Source: Pseudomonadota bacterium (GTDB lineage: Bacteria; Pseudomonadota; Alphaproteobacteria; Rhizobiales; Methylopilaceae). From it: DNA of 6,803 bases. The notes below the pieces were generated by a model. That model was not told the origin of the DNA. It did no database searches and saw only the letters and a program-made list of their open reading frames with translations. The position numbers and the translations under genes were made by a program. How positions within the stretch are numbered: position 1 is the first letter of the stretch; each line of letters opens with the position of its first letter. The stretch is from NCBI GenBank assembly GCA_023389135.1, contig JAEWEX010000497.1, forward strand, positions 1 through 6,803, in the 5' to 3' direction. Below are positions 5,851-6,803 of this stretch, in pieces.

Positions 5851-6803
5851 CGTCGCTGGCGGTCCACGCACGCGACCGCATCGTGCTGGCATGGGGTCTG
5901 CGCCGCACCCTGATCGCGCTGGCGGCCGGGGCGGTGTCGGCGCTGGCCATGCCGCCCTTCGGCGCGTTCCCGGTCCTGTGGCTCACCCTGCCGGTGCTGG
6001 TCTGGCTGCTGGACGGGGCGGGGGCGGCGGGCTCGCCCGCCGCCGCCGTTCGCTCCGCCGCATGGGTCGGCTGGTGCTTCGGTTTCGGCTATTTCCTCGC
6101 CGGGCTGTGGTGGATCGGGGCGGCCTTCCTGGTGGATGCCGAGGCTCATGCCTGGCTGCTGCCCGTGGCCGTGGCCGGGCTCCCGGCGGGGCTGGCATTG
6201 TTCCACGCCGCCGGCCTCGCGCTGGCGCGGCTGGTGTGGTCGCCGGGGCCCCTGCGGCTCGCGGCGCTGGCGTCGGGCCTGGGGCTCGCGGAACTCGCCC
6301 GCGGCCATGTCCTCACGGGCTTTCCCTGGAACAGCATCGGTTATGCGCTGGCCGACAATCCCTGGCTCGGCCAGGCGGCGTCGATCGTCGGCATGGAGGG
6401 CCTGACGCCGGTGGCGATCCTCGTCTTCGCGGCCCCGGCCGCGCTGGCGGACGGACGCGGCGGGTGGCGGCCTGTGCTCGCCGCCGCGGCCATGCTGTGC
6501 CTGCTCGCGGGCTTCGGCGGCTGGCGGCTGGCGGTCCATCCGCCCGCGTTCCGCGAGGACGTCACCGTGCGGGTGCTGCAGCCCAATGTGCCGCAGGACG
6601 AGAAATTCCGCGGCAGCGCGGGGCCGGCGATCCTGGAGCGCTATCTGACCCTGTCCGACGTCGCGACCGGACCCGACAGCGCCGGCATGGCGGATGCCGA
6701 CATCCTGGTGTGGCCGGAATCCGCGTTCCCCTTCCTCCTGGAGCGTTCGCCGGAGGCGCTGGCGCGCATCGCGGAGGCGGTGCCGGAGGGCACCGTGCTG
6801 GTC
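5847..6803 (+). CDS. lnt: Apolipoprotein N-acyltransferase Lnt (3' end missing)
   Basis: Inner-membrane enzyme that adds the third acyl chain to the N-terminal cysteine of lipoproteins, the last step of lipoprotein maturation. The window holds 319 residues and the frame is open to the edge; the family is usually about 510-550 residues, so about 200 are missing. Hydrophobic segments lie at about 20-36, 41-57, 72-96, 101-131, 136-150, 175-200 and 207-228. Conserved blocks are AMPPFGAFP (34-42), GYFLAGLWWIG (81-91) and GFPWNSIGYALADNPWLGQ (158-176). The periplasmic nitrilase-like domain starts near 238 with VRVLQPNVPQDEKF. The catalytic Glu is E291 in LVWPESAFPF; the catalytic Lys and Cys lie past the edge. 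The ATG at 5847 overlaps the corC stop by 4 bases, and there is no strong ribosome binding site, so translation is probably coupled. Confidence 0.95.
   Translation, partial: MTSLAVHARDRIVLAWGLRRTLIALAAGAVSALAMPPFGAFPVLWLTLPVLVWLLDGAGAAGSPAAAVRSAAWVGWCFGFGYFLAGLWWIGAAFLVDAEAHAWLLPVAVAGLPAGLALFHAAGLALARLVWSPGPLRLAALASGLGLAELARGHVLTGFPWNSIGYALADNPWLGQAASIVGMEGLTPVAILVFAAPAALADGRGGWRPVLAAAAMLCLLAGFGGWRLAVHPPAFREDVTVRVLQPNVPQDEKFRGSAGPAILERYLTLSDVATGPDSAGMADADILVWPESAFPFLLERSPEALARIAEAVPEGTVLV

Noticed and set aside
4450..5892. A 480-codon open frame on the - strand opposite ybeY and corC
   Set aside because: Same cause: an antisense shadow of genes with clear family motifs, with low-complexity composition and no domain.
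1..6803. Mobile element, CRISPR, toxin-antitoxin or defence system
   Set aside because: No direct-repeat array, terminal inverted repeats, transposase or integrase motif or tRNA edge is visible. All sequence longer than 100 bases is taken up by conserved housekeeping genes on one strand.

Overview
This is a compact, conserved chromosomal housekeeping locus from a high-GC alphaproteobacterium, most likely a member of the Rhizobiales (Hyphomicrobiales). The reasons are the very high GC content (about 70% by eye), strong G/C preference at third codon positions, and the gene order. That order, rimI, Fur/Mur regulator, PlsC/OlsA-type acyltransferase, miaB, phoH/ybeZ, ybeY, corC/ybeX, lnt, matches from memory the order around Sinorhizobium meliloti SMc01116-SMc01113. 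All eight genes are on the + strand. No tRNA, rRNA, insertion sequence, CRISPR array, phage gene or other accessory element is visible, and no gap between genes exceeds 100 bases.

Layout: (1) bases 1-404 are the 3' part of rimI, an N-acetyltransferase cut by the left edge. (2) Bases 405-503 are the largest gap. It holds a candidate sigma-70 promoter and a small inverted repeat. (3) Bases 504-950 encode a Fur-family metalloregulator without the usual structural-zinc cysteine pair. (4) Ten bases later, at 961-1809, comes a PlsC-family acyltransferase. (5) A 55-base gap (1810-1864) contains a perfect 6-bp GC hairpin just before miaB. (6) miaB (1865-3220), phoH/ybeZ (3217-4257), ybeY (4257-4763), corC (4771-5850) and lnt (5847 to the right edge) follow with ATGA or TGATG overlaps, or a 7-base gap in one case. 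They almost certainly form one translationally coupled operon, the counterpart of E. coli miaB-ybeZYX-lnt.

Functionally the locus joins translation and RNA quality (RimI acetylates ribosomal protein S18; MiaB modifies tRNA at A37; YbeZ and YbeY act in rRNA and ribosome processing) to the envelope (acyltransferase; Lnt lipoprotein N-acylation; the CBS-domain protein CorC) and to metal homeostasis (Fur/Mur). I found no evidence of a novel system. The items most worth a second look are the regulatory dyads upstream of the Fur/Mur gene and of miaB, the metal specificity of the regulator, and the true substrate of the acyltransferase.
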